From Syntrophobacteria bacterium (lineage in GTDB: Bacteria > Desulfobacterota > DSWW01), in assembly GCA_030145435.1 (NCBI GenBank), contig JAQYVQ010000462.1, positions 1 through 6,338 of the forward strand: a stretch of DNA of 6,338 bases, in the 5' to 3' direction. This document shows, one piece after another, positions 1 to 5,842 of this stretch (its first letter is position 1; the number at the start of each line of letters is the position of its first letter). The notes under the pieces were generated by a model. It was given only the letters and a program-made list of their open reading frames with translations, was not told the DNA's origin and did no database searches. The position numbers were made by a program, and so were the translations under genes.

Positions 1-1
1 G

Positions 2-55
2 TCCCTCGAAGCGCTGGGCGGCATGGATGATGTCGTCCAGGACCTGTATGGATGA
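2..55 (+). CDS. 3' end of an upstream gene, possibly an aldehyde:ferredoxin oxidoreductase
   Basis: Only the last 17 codons and a TGA stop (53-55) are inside the window; they read SLEALGGMDDVVQDLYG. The frame is open to the left edge and its stop lies three bases before the MoaD-like start, as in a tightly packed operon. A Leu-Gly-x-x-Asp-Val-x-x-Asp-Leu type ending is compatible with the C-terminus of tungsten/molybdenum aldehyde oxidoreductases. MoaD-like and ferredoxin genes often follow those genes. The identification rests mainly on this neighbourhood, because the tail is too short to assign on its own. The upstream sequence is needed to confirm it. Confidence 0.4.
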   Translation, partial: SLEALGGMDDVVQDLYG

Positions 56-58
56 TCC

Positions 59-304
59 ATGAAAGTAACGGTCAAGCTGTTTGCCCATCTTCGAAGCATC
101 GCCGGGACAGACCAACTGCGTGTCGACCTGGTCGAAGGCGCGACCGTTGCTGAACTGCTCGATCACCTGAGCAAGACAATCGACAGCCCTGCCCTGACGG
201 ACAACTCGGCCAGCGTGATGGTCGATCAGAAGAATGCCGAGAGGGAGACCATTCTGAAGGACGGGGATGAGGTGCTCCTGCTTCCGATTATAGGTGGGGG
301 GTAG
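59..304 (+). CDS. MoaD/ThiS-family ubiquitin-fold sulfur carrier protein
   Basis: This is an 81-residue beta-grasp protein of the usual MoaD length. The N-terminal VKLFAHLRSIAG and the C-terminal LKDGDEVLLLPIIGGG match the first strand and last loop of MoaD. The C-terminal Gly-Gly is the site that is adenylated and thiocarboxylated in this family. In molybdopterin synthesis MoaD donates sulfur to the pterin dithiolene. Copies next to aldehyde oxidoreductase genes are thought to serve the tungsto- or molybdopterin cofactor of that enzyme. The start has only a weak ribosome site (GGAT) and lies three bases after the upstream stop, so translational coupling is likely. No MoaE or MoeB/ThiF partner is visible in the window. 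A ThiS or other sulfur-carrier role cannot be excluded, but the context favours the pterin cofactor. Confidence 0.88.
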   Translation: MKVTVKLFAHLRSIAGTDQLRVDLVEGATVAELLDHLSKTIDSPALTDNSASVMVDQKNAERETILKDGDEVLLLPIIGGG

Positions 305-316
305 TGCTCAACTTCT

Positions 317-389
317 CCGTCATTCCCGCGCAGGCGGGAATCCAGATGCCTAAGGAGCTTGGGGATCCCCGCCTTCGCGGGGATGACGG
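317..389. repeat. paired palindromic REP-like element
   Basis: Two perfect 8-bp hairpins stand in inverted orientation. ATTCCCGC-gcag-GCGGGAAT lies at 322-341 and ATCCCCGC-cttc-GCGGGGAT at 365-384. The outer arms, CCGTCATTCCCGC at 317-329 and GCGGGGATGACGG at 377-389, are also complementary at 12 of 13 positions, so the whole element can fold into one long cruciform. This GTCATtCCCGC type of palindrome is a familiar dispersed intergenic repeat in many GC-rich proteobacteria, similar in form to REP/BIME pairs. It sits inside an apparent operon, between the MoaD-like and ferredoxin genes. There it could stabilise or attenuate the message, which is an inference. Confidence 0.8.
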
Positions 390-410
390 CAAATAGGCAC
401 TTTTCGACAG

Positions 411-426
411 CCTCTCAAGGGAGAGG
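411..426 (+). other. small hairpin upstream of the ferredoxin gene
   Basis: CCTCTC-aagg-GAGAGG is a perfect 6-bp stem with a 4-base loop. No T-run follows, so it is not an intrinsic terminator. Its right arm is the only purine-rich tract in front of an in-frame ATG at 432, so the stem would hide that ATG's ribosome site. This supports choosing the later start at 474 for the ferredoxin. It may also belong to a dispersed repeat of the CCCTCTCCCTTGAG kind. Confidence 0.5.
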
Positions 427-473
427 GAATAATGCGAATACGATGGCGCACATTGCGAGGGAGCAAGATCAAC

Positions 474-1091
474 ATGAAGAAGGTGTACTTGCTGTCCAAG
501 GTGGATGAGGACAAGTGCGTGGGAGACAGGTTCTGCGAGAACGTCTGCCCAACGCGGGCCATCCGGATGGTGAACAAGAAGGCCGTGGTGGACGAGACAA
601 AGTGCGCGGGTTGCCTCCACTGCCTCGATGCCTGCGGAGAAGGCGCGATCATGGTCCTCGAACGGCAGGCGCCGTTGGTTCTGGGGATCGACACCACGGA
701 GATAGACCCTGCGGAAATCGGCGATCTGTGCAACCGTGCCAATCTCGATCCGGAAGAGCGGATCTGTGTCTGCATGGATGTCCGGGCCGGTGAAGTGGCC
801 GGCGCAATCTTGCAGGGCGCCCGATCTCCGGAAGAGGTGAGTCTCTTGACCGGGATCCGAACGTCGTGCGGAATGTGGTGCATGGCCCCTGTGCAGCGAC
901 TGCTCCAGGCCCACGGCGATGCAAAAAAGCCGGACAAGGGATATCGATGGTACCCGATCGAAACCGGTGTGTGGGACATCCCCGAAGAGGTGGCCCGGAA
1001 GTATCCGGAGTATCGCCTCGAAGAAGACAGCGCACAGTTTCGTGAAGGCACTTTGGAAAACCTCGTTTCGATCTTCAAGGCGAAGTCGTAA
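474..1091 (+). CDS. 2x[4Fe-4S] ferredoxin fused to a BFD-like [2Fe-2S] domain
   Basis: This is a 205-residue iron-sulfur protein, probably a cytoplasmic electron carrier for the neighbouring oxidoreductase. Residues 15-25 hold CVGDRFCENVCP. Here Asp18 replaces the usual second cysteine, as in the Asp-ligated cluster of Pyrococcus furiosus ferredoxin. Residues 44-54 hold a full C-x2-C-x2-C-x3-C motif. Residues 98-140 resemble the bacterioferritin-associated-ferredoxin fold, with C98-x-C100 and, after about 30 residues, TGIRTSCGMWC giving C132 and C136. That last pair is CxxxC, where BFD normally has CxxC. The tail from about 155 is aromatic and unassigned. I chose ATG 474 over the in-frame ATG 432. 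It has GAGGGAG at 457-463 about ten bases upstream, and the 14 extra residues are Arg-rich and unlike a ferredoxin N-terminus. The stop lies 17 bases before the next gene. Confidence 0.85.
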   Translation: MKKVYLLSKVDEDKCVGDRFCENVCPTRAIRMVNKKAVVDETKCAGCLHCLDACGEGAIMVLERQAPLVLGIDTTEIDPAEIGDLCNRANLDPEERICVCMDVRAGEVAGAILQGARSPEEVSLLTGIRTSCGMWCMAPVQRLLQAHGDAKKPDKGYRWYPIETGVWDIPEEVARKYPEYRLEEDSAQFREGTLENLVSIFKAKS

Positions 1092-1108
1092 AGATACAGG
1101 AGGCCGTG

Positions 1109-2473
1109 ATGCTCAACGCCGCCGTTTCACCCCCGAAAATCATGCCGTCCCTGATGGGGCCGGTACTGCCGCCCAAGCGGGCCGCCGAATTGCCCGGGAT
1201 CGCTTCCCTGGAGGTCAAGGAACTCTTTCCGGACATCCCGGACAGGATCTACCTTCAGGGGGAAGACCTGTCCAAGATCCGCACGGCAACCGAAAAGGCC
1301 CTGGCCGACGTGGATATGGGCATGATCAAGCCCGGGGATTCGGTCAATCTCCTCTGCTCCGAGCACGGCTTCAGCATCCTGGAAGGCGAGGCCTACGCGG
1401 AGATGCTGAGGACCATCAAGGACGTGGTCCGGGACCGGACGAGGTGTGAGAATATCCGTTTGCGGTTCTGCGTCGGTGGAGCCCTGATCGAGGCCAGAGA
1501 GATGATCCCATACTTCGGGCTCGCCGAGGCCTTCGAGGGTCGCGTCGCGGGCGTGGGCCCTTTCGACCGGGGCGTCCCCATCGAGACCGAAATCGGAACC
1601 CTCTACGGGCTCGCCAAGGTGTACGATGCGGACTGGATCATCCACGCCCATTACGACGACCCGCGGGAGACCTATTTTCACCGCCTGGTCGGCCGCTCGC
1701 TCAAGGCCTTCACCATGAGCTACGCCAGGCTGGAGACCCGGTCGGTCTACCACATGAACTTCGGCAGCCGGAGCAGCAACGTGGTCCCGCGAGCGATCTT
1801 CGAATCTCCCTTCGTCCAGGAGAAATTTGCCTTCACCTGCTTCCAGGTCACCTCCCCGGCCGGCATCATCGGGGTCGACGCGGACAACGATCACCAACAA
1901 CTCGACCGCCGGTTGATGGTGAACACGCTGAAATCCTACGGGAAGCTGCTGCGCCTGTTCGCCGAGATCGACGAGTGCATTGCCGTGCTCGATGCGGGAA
2001 GATGGCCCTGGTACCTTCACGCCGGCGGCCTGACCTCGGGCAATCTGCTCAAGGGCCCGACAGACTATCTGGACTTGGAGGTCGGCTCCCCCCGCAAGAA
2101 ATATCCATCGACCCTGAACCCTGCCGTCAAGGCGCTGGTGGTCAACCACTCCTGGAGGGAACTCTTCGTGGACCTGGCCTCCTGGTATCCGACGATCGTA
2201 ACCGACCCCGAGATCGCCAAAGGACTGCCCCAACGGGTAGTAAGGAATGCCTTCATCGCCGAGAGCCTGGAGAAGGCGATGGAGCACGCCTACGAAGTGG
2301 GCAAGACGGACAAGGCGATCCTCTTTGACGGGAGTTACGGCGCGATCAACCTCACGCCTCCACTGGGGGAGTACTTGCTCGAGAAAGCGCCGGCAGTCAG
2401 TCGGAAGGTTGACGGAGAGCTTCTCCCCATGTGGCTCAGGCAGAGGGGCATCGATCCGGAAAAAGCATACTGA
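1109..2473 (+). CDS. LarA-superfamily-like protein (nickel-pincer racemase/epimerase relative)
   Basis: This is a 454-residue cytoplasmic protein with no signal peptide. A GTG at 1106 and an ATG at 1109 share a frame. AGGAGG at 1098-1103 is five bases from the ATG and only two from the GTG, so I chose the ATG. I did not recognise it at first sight, but the order of elements follows LarA (DUF2088). A strand with SEHGF stands where LarA has SDxTR, then comes FCVGG where LarA has ATGxHR, then a His-rich loop (H179, H181, H191). After these, K199-x9-E209-T210-x4-H215 reproduces the spacing of the cofactor-tethering Lys184 and nickel-binding His200 of Lactiplantibacillus LarA. The counterpart of catalytic His108 seems absent. 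LarA racemises lactate with a nickel-pincer nucleotide, and relatives act on other 2-hydroxyacids. The substrate here is unknown. It probably shares an operon with the ferredoxin. Confidence 0.5.
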   Translation: MLNAAVSPPKIMPSLMGPVLPPKRAAELPGIASLEVKELFPDIPDRIYLQGEDLSKIRTATEKALADVDMGMIKPGDSVNLLCSEHGFSILEGEAYAEMLRTIKDVVRDRTRCENIRLRFCVGGALIEAREMIPYFGLAEAFEGRVAGVGPFDRGVPIETEIGTLYGLAKVYDADWIIHAHYDDPRETYFHRLVGRSLKAFTMSYARLETRSVYHMNFGSRSSNVVPRAIFESPFVQEKFAFTCFQVTSPAGIIGVDADNDHQQLDRRLMVNTLKSYGKLLRLFAEIDECIAVLDAGRWPWYLHAGGLTSGNLLKGPTDYLDLEVGSPRKKYPSTLNPAVKALVVNHSWRELFVDLASWYPTIVTDPEIAKGLPQRVVRNAFIAESLEKAMEHAYEVGKTDKAILFDGSYGAINLTPPLGEYLLEKAPAVSRKVDGELLPMWLRQRGIDPEKAY

Positions 2474-2513
2474 AATCGGCGGAATCGTGCATCTGTTAGT
2501 TGTCTATGTTTTT

Positions 2514-2541
2514 TTGACAATACAGACTACTCTGATTTAAA
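2514..2541 (+). promoter_or_regulatory. candidate sigma70-type promoter for the LDI-like operon
   Basis: A perfect TTGACA -35 lies at 2514-2519 and a TTTAAA -10 (4 of 6 matches to TATAAT) at 2536-2541, with a 16-base spacer. It lies in the AT-rich intergenic stretch 2474-2613, just after a seven-T run (2509-2515) that has no convincing stem and so is not called a terminator. Transcription would begin near 2548, leaving a leader of about 65 bases. Confidence 0.5.
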
Positions 2542-2575
2542 CTAAATCTGTACTAGGTTTAAGTCCTCAAGTAGT
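2526..2575. repeat. nested inverted repeat overlapping the -10 region
   Basis: The outer arms ACTACT (2526-2531) and AGTAGT (2570-2575) are perfectly complementary. Inside them TTAAACTA (2537-2544) pairs with TAGgTTTAA (2554-2562) with one bulged G. The structure spans the -10 and the predicted start point, so it could be an operator or an mRNA leader fold. The pairing is visible, but the function is inferred. Confidence 0.35.
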
Positions 2576-2587
2576 GATCTGTATCAG
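2574..2587. promoter_or_regulatory. FNR/CRP-family-like operator
   Basis: GTGAT-CTGT-ATCAG matches the FNR/DNR consensus TTGAT-N4-ATCAA at eight of ten defined positions, and the core TGAT/ATCA dyad is perfect. It lies about 30 bases after the predicted transcription start and 26 bases before the GTG start, a position that would suit repression better than activation. An oxygen- or nitric-oxide-responsive regulator would fit an anaerobic context, but this is inference. Confidence 0.35.
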
Positions 2588-2613
2588 CCGTCACCGGCAG
2601 AAAGGAGCAACCC

Positions 2614-4191
2614 GTGACCCGCATGCCCGTCCGCATACTGATGGTTTCTCTCTTCTTTTTGGCAATGACCTCCGCCTGTAACTGGAACTACGACAATCTG
2701 GAGTACTTCGATGGGGTTCCCCACCTGACCAACGAACAAATCGGGATGTTCAATTACATACACTCCATCTCCGTGACCCCGCCGGAATTGTTGCCGGTGG
2801 GGGACTGGGGCCCTGACATGCCGTTCGGTTTCGGCATGGGCGAAGGCGCGAATATGCAGCGTTACAACGTAGCCTTCACCGCCTACGGGGTCTCCATGGT
2901 GGCAGAGCACACCCCTGCCTATCGGAAGCCCTACATAGAGGCGATCGACGGCCTGATCCAGAAGATGTTGCAGCCCGCCGCCTGGGACTACTGGCTTAGC
3001 GCGAGTTGGGGCGGGGACAATCCCATCCACCCTCACAACATCATGTACACGGGACACCTCCAGTTGATGATGGCCTTTTACGAACGGCAGGCCGGCGATC
3101 AGAAATACATCCTCAACGATGTCGAACTCACCACCCAGGACGGCCTGCAGATGTGGACGACCAACCTGGCCGACCTGTCGGCCGACATCCACAATATCAG
3201 CCTGACCACCCAGGACAGCCTGGGGAACAACTACTACTCGGTTCCCTGTGAAACCCCCTGGGTGTTCACGTGCTGCAACACGATCGACCAGCTGGCCTTT
3301 AACATACTTCCTTCGTCTCTGGGCCTGAATCCGCAGGCTGTCAATGTCCCCTTCCTCACCTGGCACGAGGAAAACATGTTCGACCCGGCGTCCAACTATT
3401 TCTACACCAATTTCGCTCCTTTCGAGAACCCACCTTTTGTGAATACAAGTTTGACAGGAGGCTACTCCTCCTGGTCCCACATGTTCATCCACGGCTTTGA
3501 TCCCCTGTGGGTGGAAGAACGCTACCCCTATTTCATCGAGAATGCCCTCGAGTACATCGCGCCCGAGACCGCCGTGGTACGATTCAGCGGACCGGGCGAG
3601 GTGGCGGATCTGTACCTGATTGATCTCATCGGGACCGGCTATGCCATGGCGTTGACCCGGGAGATGGGCGACGAGGCAAGTTACAGGGCACTCCGGAACG
3701 GATTCGACTCCTGGGCGGGCGAACCGGCCTGGTCCGGATCGATCTTCGGCTACTTCAGTCCTTTCAACTGGCCCGTCTACAAGATATTCCCCAACGGCTT
3801 TACCCTTTGGGCAGAGGCCATGAGCGCGGAGATCAATTTCCGGTCCGTCGTTGAGTCCCCCAGGGGCCCGGAATTCTACCAGCAGCCCTACCTGGCGGTC
3901 GTGACCAACCCCGGTGCCTTTGTCAATCAGGCGATCTGGGTCGATTCCGTGCTCTACATCACCATCAACGGGGCACACGTGACAACCGATGCGACGCACC
4001 TTATCGTTCGAAATCTGAAGACGGACCGAACCTATGAGGTTCTGCTGAACGACGAGGTCTATACCCAGTGGGTGCAATCCGAAGGGGAGATGTCGATTAC
4101 GACCCCTCCCCTGTCCGGCAGCATAGTGGACGTCCTCATGGGCTCTGTCTCGACCCAAAGGTACCAGATCATAGAGGAACCCGCTTCTTAA
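2614..4191 (+). CDS. linalool dehydratase/isomerase-family protein, predicted lipoprotein
   Basis: This is a 525-residue exported protein. The GTG start has AAAGGAG at 2601-2607 six bases upstream; the in-frame ATG at 2623 is too far from it. A hydrophobic segment (about 7-19) ends in the lipobox-like TSAC, putting acylated Cys22 at the mature N-terminus. Residues about 40-410 match the LDI (alpha/alpha)6-barrel: QRYNVAFTAYG, the HNIMYTGH signature, C212-x8-C221, then GGYSSW. By eye these give Y84, H148, C212, C221 and Y284 as counterparts of LDI Tyr66, His129, Cys171, Cys180 and Tyr240. LDI Asp39 and Tyr45 appear to be His50 and Pro56. About 100 C-terminal residues form an extra beta-rich domain absent from LDI. 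LDI hydrates or dehydrates and isomerises monoterpene alkenols in the periplasm; the substrate here is unknown. The paralogue follows 13 bases downstream. Confidence 0.75.
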   Translation: MTRMPVRILMVSLFFLAMTSACNWNYDNLEYFDGVPHLTNEQIGMFNYIHSISVTPPELLPVGDWGPDMPFGFGMGEGANMQRYNVAFTAYGVSMVAEHTPAYRKPYIEAIDGLIQKMLQPAAWDYWLSASWGGDNPIHPHNIMYTGHLQLMMAFYERQAGDQKYILNDVELTTQDGLQMWTTNLADLSADIHNISLTTQDSLGNNYYSVPCETPWVFTCCNTIDQLAFNILPSSLGLNPQAVNVPFLTWHEENMFDPASNYFYTNFAPFENPPFVNTSLTGGYSSWSHMFIHGFDPLWVEERYPYFIENALEYIAPETAVVRFSGPGEVADLYLIDLIGTGYAMALTREMGDEASYRALRNGFDSWAGEPAWSGSIFGYFSPFNWPVYKIFPNGFTLWAEAMSAEINFRSVVESPRGPEFYQQPYLAVVTNPGAFVNQAIWVDSVLYITINGAHVTTDATHLIVRNLKTDRTYEVLLNDEVYTQWVQSEGEMSITTPPLSGSIVDVLMGSVSTQRYQIIEEPAS

Positions 4192-4204
4192 GAAGCCCTC
4201 GCAC

Positions 4205-5815
4205 ATGAAGACCTTATGCGTGCTGATCCTTGTCAGCCTGTTCTTCTTCGCACCGGCCGTTCGTGCGGGAGCCGAAAAGATCGACACAACGGACCCCCTC
4301 TGCCTGGACGACAAGGCGTTGGGACACATCCGGCATATCGTCAGGCTCATCGACAATACGCGAGGAGAAGGGGGCCCCACGGCGGGCATGGAGGCGGGGC
4401 AGGAATACGACCCTTCTTCGTCGTTTAAGCTCCTCTTCTTCGCCTACACGCTTGGGTTGTCCCATTACCACTACACACCTGCCTACCGCGAACTCTATCA
4501 GGCAGCCATGGACAGGGTGATTCAGAAAATGCTCGGCAGGGTGTCGCCCGGGGACGGGGACCAGCCCCCTGGTGAGATCAAGGCGCTCGGTCCCGAGCCG
4601 AAGCTGCTCGGCGGAGCCGGCCCCGAACCACTCGCACGCGAGAACGTGATGTACAGCGGCCACCTCTTGGCATCGGTCGGGTACTACACGATGCTTTTCG
4701 GGGACAGGAAGTACACAGAACCCGGGTCTCTGCCCTTCGATCACGAGACCATCTTTCCGGGATGGGCCGACCCGAAGAAGTACAAACACGATTTCACTTC
4801 CCTGGCCAGACTCATCCACGACCAGTACGTTGCCTCTCCCATGGGATTCATTTGCGAACCGAACGCCATTTTCCTGTTCTGCAATGGCTACACCTTCTAC
4901 GGGTTCCGGTTTCACGACCACGTCCTCGGCACGAATTGGATGCCCACGGTCGCGAAGAACTTCACGCAGGCCTGGAAGGAAAAGGGGGGGCTCCTGAACG
5001 AAGACGGACACTTCGTGGAGGCCTATCTGATCGCACAGGACTTCATCTGGGTGCAGCCCTCCGCCTACTTCGATGCTTGGGCAGGCACCTGGATGCATGC
5101 GTGGGACCGGGACGCCATCGAATCCCTGTACCCCGGGCACGCGAAACACTGGGTCAAGGGGTTGCCGGACGGCACTGCCTATGTTGAACCGCGGCCGCAA
5201 TCGAGCTGGTCACTGCAATCAACCTCCGACTTCGGCCACTTTGCACTCTACGCGGCCGAGCTTGGAGACAAGAAGACGGTCGATGCCATGCTGGCCTACG
5301 CGGAGAAACACCTGAACCCGACCTGGGACGACGGGGCATACTTCTTTCCCCGCAACGACGACCTGCGGAACGAAGAAGGCCTGCCCGTACTCGTGACCCC
5401 CCTGGCCGGGAATGCCCTGCTCGCCCTGGCGCGGATCAACATCCCAAACGGCCTCTACACCACGTTCAACCAGCCTTTTGTCAAGGCCCATTTCAACGAA
5501 CCGTTTATCGACAAGGTCGACTATCCGAATGTACTCGTAAGGCAGGCCGTCTATGACGCGGAAAAATGTGCCCTGATCGTCCGACTCACACCCGGAGACA
5601 GGCGGGGCAAGACCACCTTTCGCGTGAACCGGCTCGATGCCGAAAAGGACTGGGAGATTCTCGATAACGACAATACGGTCGGATGGCTTTGCAGCGGAAA
5701 ACCCCGGGGCAAGCCCGGCACAGCCACCGCCTTGGGGCTTTCTGACGACGGAGCACTCGAAATATCGTTGGAACTCAACGGTGAAGTGCGTATACTCGTG
5801 AGGGCCGTGAATTGA
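4205..5815 (+). CDS. linalool dehydratase/isomerase-family protein, secreted (second paralogue)
   Basis: This is a 536-residue protein with a Sec signal peptide (MKTLCVLILVSLFFFAPAVRA, likely cleaved after Ala21) and no lipobox, so it is probably soluble in the periplasm. The LDI-like core has FFAYTLGLS, TPAYRELYQ, the ENVMYSGH signature, CEPNAIFLFC and PSAYFDAW. H153, C217, C226 and Y288 match LDI His129, Cys171, Cys180 and Tyr240. The Tyr66 position is Phe74, and the Asp39/Tyr45 pair is not evident (about Val46 and Thr52). A Gly/Pro-rich stretch at 111-143 precedes the His motif. The C-terminal roughly 100 residues (QAVYDAEKCALIV onward) resemble the extra domain of the upstream paralogue. 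The ribosome site is weak (AGAAG), and the start follows the upstream stop by 13 bases, suggesting coupled translation. It could form a hetero-oligomer with the first protein; LDI itself is a homopentamer with composite active sites. Confidence 0.78.
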   Translation: MKTLCVLILVSLFFFAPAVRAGAEKIDTTDPLCLDDKALGHIRHIVRLIDNTRGEGGPTAGMEAGQEYDPSSSFKLLFFAYTLGLSHYHYTPAYRELYQAAMDRVIQKMLGRVSPGDGDQPPGEIKALGPEPKLLGGAGPEPLARENVMYSGHLLASVGYYTMLFGDRKYTEPGSLPFDHETIFPGWADPKKYKHDFTSLARLIHDQYVASPMGFICEPNAIFLFCNGYTFYGFRFHDHVLGTNWMPTVAKNFTQAWKEKGGLLNEDGHFVEAYLIAQDFIWVQPSAYFDAWAGTWMHAWDRDAIESLYPGHAKHWVKGLPDGTAYVEPRPQSSWSLQSTSDFGHFALYAAELGDKKTVDAMLAYAEKHLNPTWDDGAYFFPRNDDLRNEEGLPVLVTPLAGNALLALARINIPNGLYTTFNQPFVKAHFNEPFIDKVDYPNVLVRQAVYDAEKCALIVRLTPGDRRGKTTFRVNRLDAEKDWEILDNDNTVGWLCSGKPRGKPGTATALGLSDDGALEISLELNGEVRILVRAVN

Positions 5816-5842
5816 TCCCGTTCAGAAAAAGGAGCAAGACCT

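Noticed and set aside
59..304. MoaD-like protein with one extra C-terminal glycine beyond the functional Gly-Gly
   Set aside because: PIIGGG has the same length as the usual PPVSGG ending, so the first Gly replaces Ser and the terminal Gly-Gly is in the normal place.
317..389. CRISPR repeat or intrinsic terminator
   Set aside because: There are only two mirrored palindromes with no regular spacers, and no T-run follows either hairpin. A REP-like element explains it better.
432..473. Upstream ATG extending the ferredoxin by 14 residues
   Set aside because: The extension is Arg-rich and not ferredoxin-like, its purine tract is locked in the 411-426 hairpin, and ATG 474 has its own GAGGGAG at good spacing.
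1127..2287. 386-codon open frame on the minus strand
   Set aside because: It is entirely antisense to the LarA-like gene, with low-complexity Gly/Asp/Val/His composition. The + frame carries conserved-looking motifs and a strong AGGAGG ribosome site.
2509..2515. Rho-independent terminator after the LarA-like gene
   Set aside because: There is a seven-T run, but no stable GC-rich stem directly upstream of it.
2584..4389. 601-codon open frame on the minus strand
   Set aside because: It lies antisense to the first LDI-like gene and runs into the second. Its translation is rich in Gly/His/Val/Arg without recognisable domains, as expected for the shadow of GC-biased coding DNA, while the + strand frame has a signal peptide, a ribosome site and family motifs.
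2614..5815. Glycoside hydrolase or lyase of the (alpha/alpha)6-barrel type
   Set aside because: The barrel-like pattern fits, but the specific M-Y-x-G-H motif, the Cys-x8-Cys pair and the downstream Tyr agree with the LDI family. No glycosidase acid pair was evident.
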